From positions 1 to 22,709 of the IMG/VR virus record IMGVR_UViG_3300046534_000414: 22,709 nucleotides of DNA. One strand, given 5' to 3'. Source of the stretch: a virus. The translations under genes were made by a program, and so were the position numbers. The notes beneath the pieces are model-generated. The model was not told where the DNA came from. It was given only the letters and a program-made list of their open reading frames with translations, and did no database searches. Below, piece after piece: positions 22,297-22,709 of this stretch (within the stretch, counting starts at the first letter, position 1; every line of letters starts with the position of its first letter).

Positions 22297-22709
22297 GATC
22301 CGTCTCCCTCCGGCGCATTTCGGGCCACGATCATCGCGTCGGCCATGCGGTAAAGTAACATGGCGCGATCAACCAAATATTTGTCGTCCACATCGTTAAG
22401 AAATACACCTTCGTCAGAAGTTGCCATGTCTCCAGCCAAAGCCTGCCCCGCGTAGTGTTCTCGCAGGGTCATTTTGCTGGCCAGACCTCCCTCTGCTCGA
22501 CCACGTTGGCCCTCAGCATAGCCGAGACATATTGAATCGTATAGATTTGCGGAACTTGCCAAAATGCCTGATTTATTCTTGAAGTCGTCGTCGCTGTCAC
22601 TAAAATATGCAGAGACGTCGCCGTGCTTTTCCATCAGCTCCAAGACTTTGCGTTCTGTCTCGGACTTGGCTTGTGATGCCGCGCCTGCCCGGTATGCCAG
22701 GCAAAAGTG
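22293..22709 (-). CDS. Small phage protein, partial (5' end beyond window)
   Basis: The frame is open to the right edge. A TTG at 22643 and an ATG at 22634 lack a ribosome site at proper spacing, so the start probably lies outside. The visible part ends SLxREHY-like: MTLREHYAGQALAGDMATSDEGVF..., then DRAMLLYRMADAMIVARNAPEGDGS. Phage proteins with the pattern 'LR..(F/Y)A..AL.G' followed by 'A...AD.(L/M)(I/L)' are frequent in early gene clusters; function unknown. The 3' end overlaps the next gene by 4 nt. Confidence 0.6.
   Translation of the reverse strand, partial: HFCLAYRAGAASQAKSETERKVLELMEKHGDVSAYFSDSDDDFKNKSGILASSANLYDSICLGYAEGQRGRAEGGLASKMTLREHYAGQALAGDMATSDEGVFLNDVDDKYLVDRAMLLYRMADAMIVARNAPEGDGS

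Noticed and set aside
22634-22643. TTG/ATG start for the rightmost gene
   Set aside because: There is no ribosome site at proper spacing and the frame stays open to the edge, so the gene is probably cut by the window.
1-22709. tRNA genes, CRISPR arrays, insertion sequences, integrase or attachment sites
   Set aside because: I looked for cloverleaf-type segments, regularly spaced repeats, transposase motifs and terminal repeats, and found none I could support.

Overview
The window is part of the genome of a tailed double-stranded DNA phage, or a prophage. Every gene I can support lies on the minus strand, so the window reads from right (22709) to left (1). The genes encode terminase, P22/N4-like portal, N4-gp56-type major capsid protein, adaptors, nozzle, fibre and ejection proteins. 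No tape measure, sheath or tail-tube genes are present, which points to a short-tailed (podovirus-like) phage. Strong AAGGAG-type ribosome binding sites and many ATGA/GTGA stop-start overlaps indicate a bacterial host. A Gram-negative, perhaps alphaproteobacterial (Rhodobacterales-like) host is a guess from the feel of the proteins; nothing in the window proves it.

Layout in transcription order. (1) 22709-20665: six small genes joined by overlapping or abutting stops and starts. They include a four-cysteine protein, an HTH protein and a winged-helix-like protein. One 58-aa gene here (21942-21766) fixes the start of the gene after it. (2) 20664-20450: a non-coding gap with a strong hairpin whose T-tract faces the plus strand, followed by a short motif. 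(3) 20449-13805: packaging and head genes: terS (TTG start), terL (GTG start), an unknown coupled ORF, portal, scaffold-like protein and two small unknown genes. (4) 13804-12583: a leader, the major capsid gene and an intrinsic terminator directly after its stop. (5) 12551-6131: a possible head decoration protein, a protein with a HeH/LEM-like tail, two head-to-tail adaptors, the nozzle, a fibre with a lambda J/DUF1983-like domain, its assembly chaperone and a possible GNAT-fold protein. (6) 6073-1: a conserved unknown protein and the predicted ejection proteins. One ejection protein carries a lysozyme-like domain. The last is a very large polyvalent protein that runs off the left edge.

Together these genes would package DNA (TerS/TerL/portal), build the head (scaffold, capsid, decoration), close it (adaptors, nozzle), bind the host (fibre plus chaperone) and deliver proteins and DNA through the envelope. 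Lysis, replication, integration and RNA polymerase genes are not in the window.

The most unusual signal is non-coding. A motif, GCAGGACGYG on the coding strand, occurs in four of the six intergenic gaps longer than 50 nt. It sits just upstream of the terminase, capsid, first ejection and polyvalent-protein genes. At two of these its distance to the start codon is identical (34 nt). Three of the four sites have a strong hairpin upstream. I see no tRNA, rRNA, CRISPR array, insertion sequence or attachment site.
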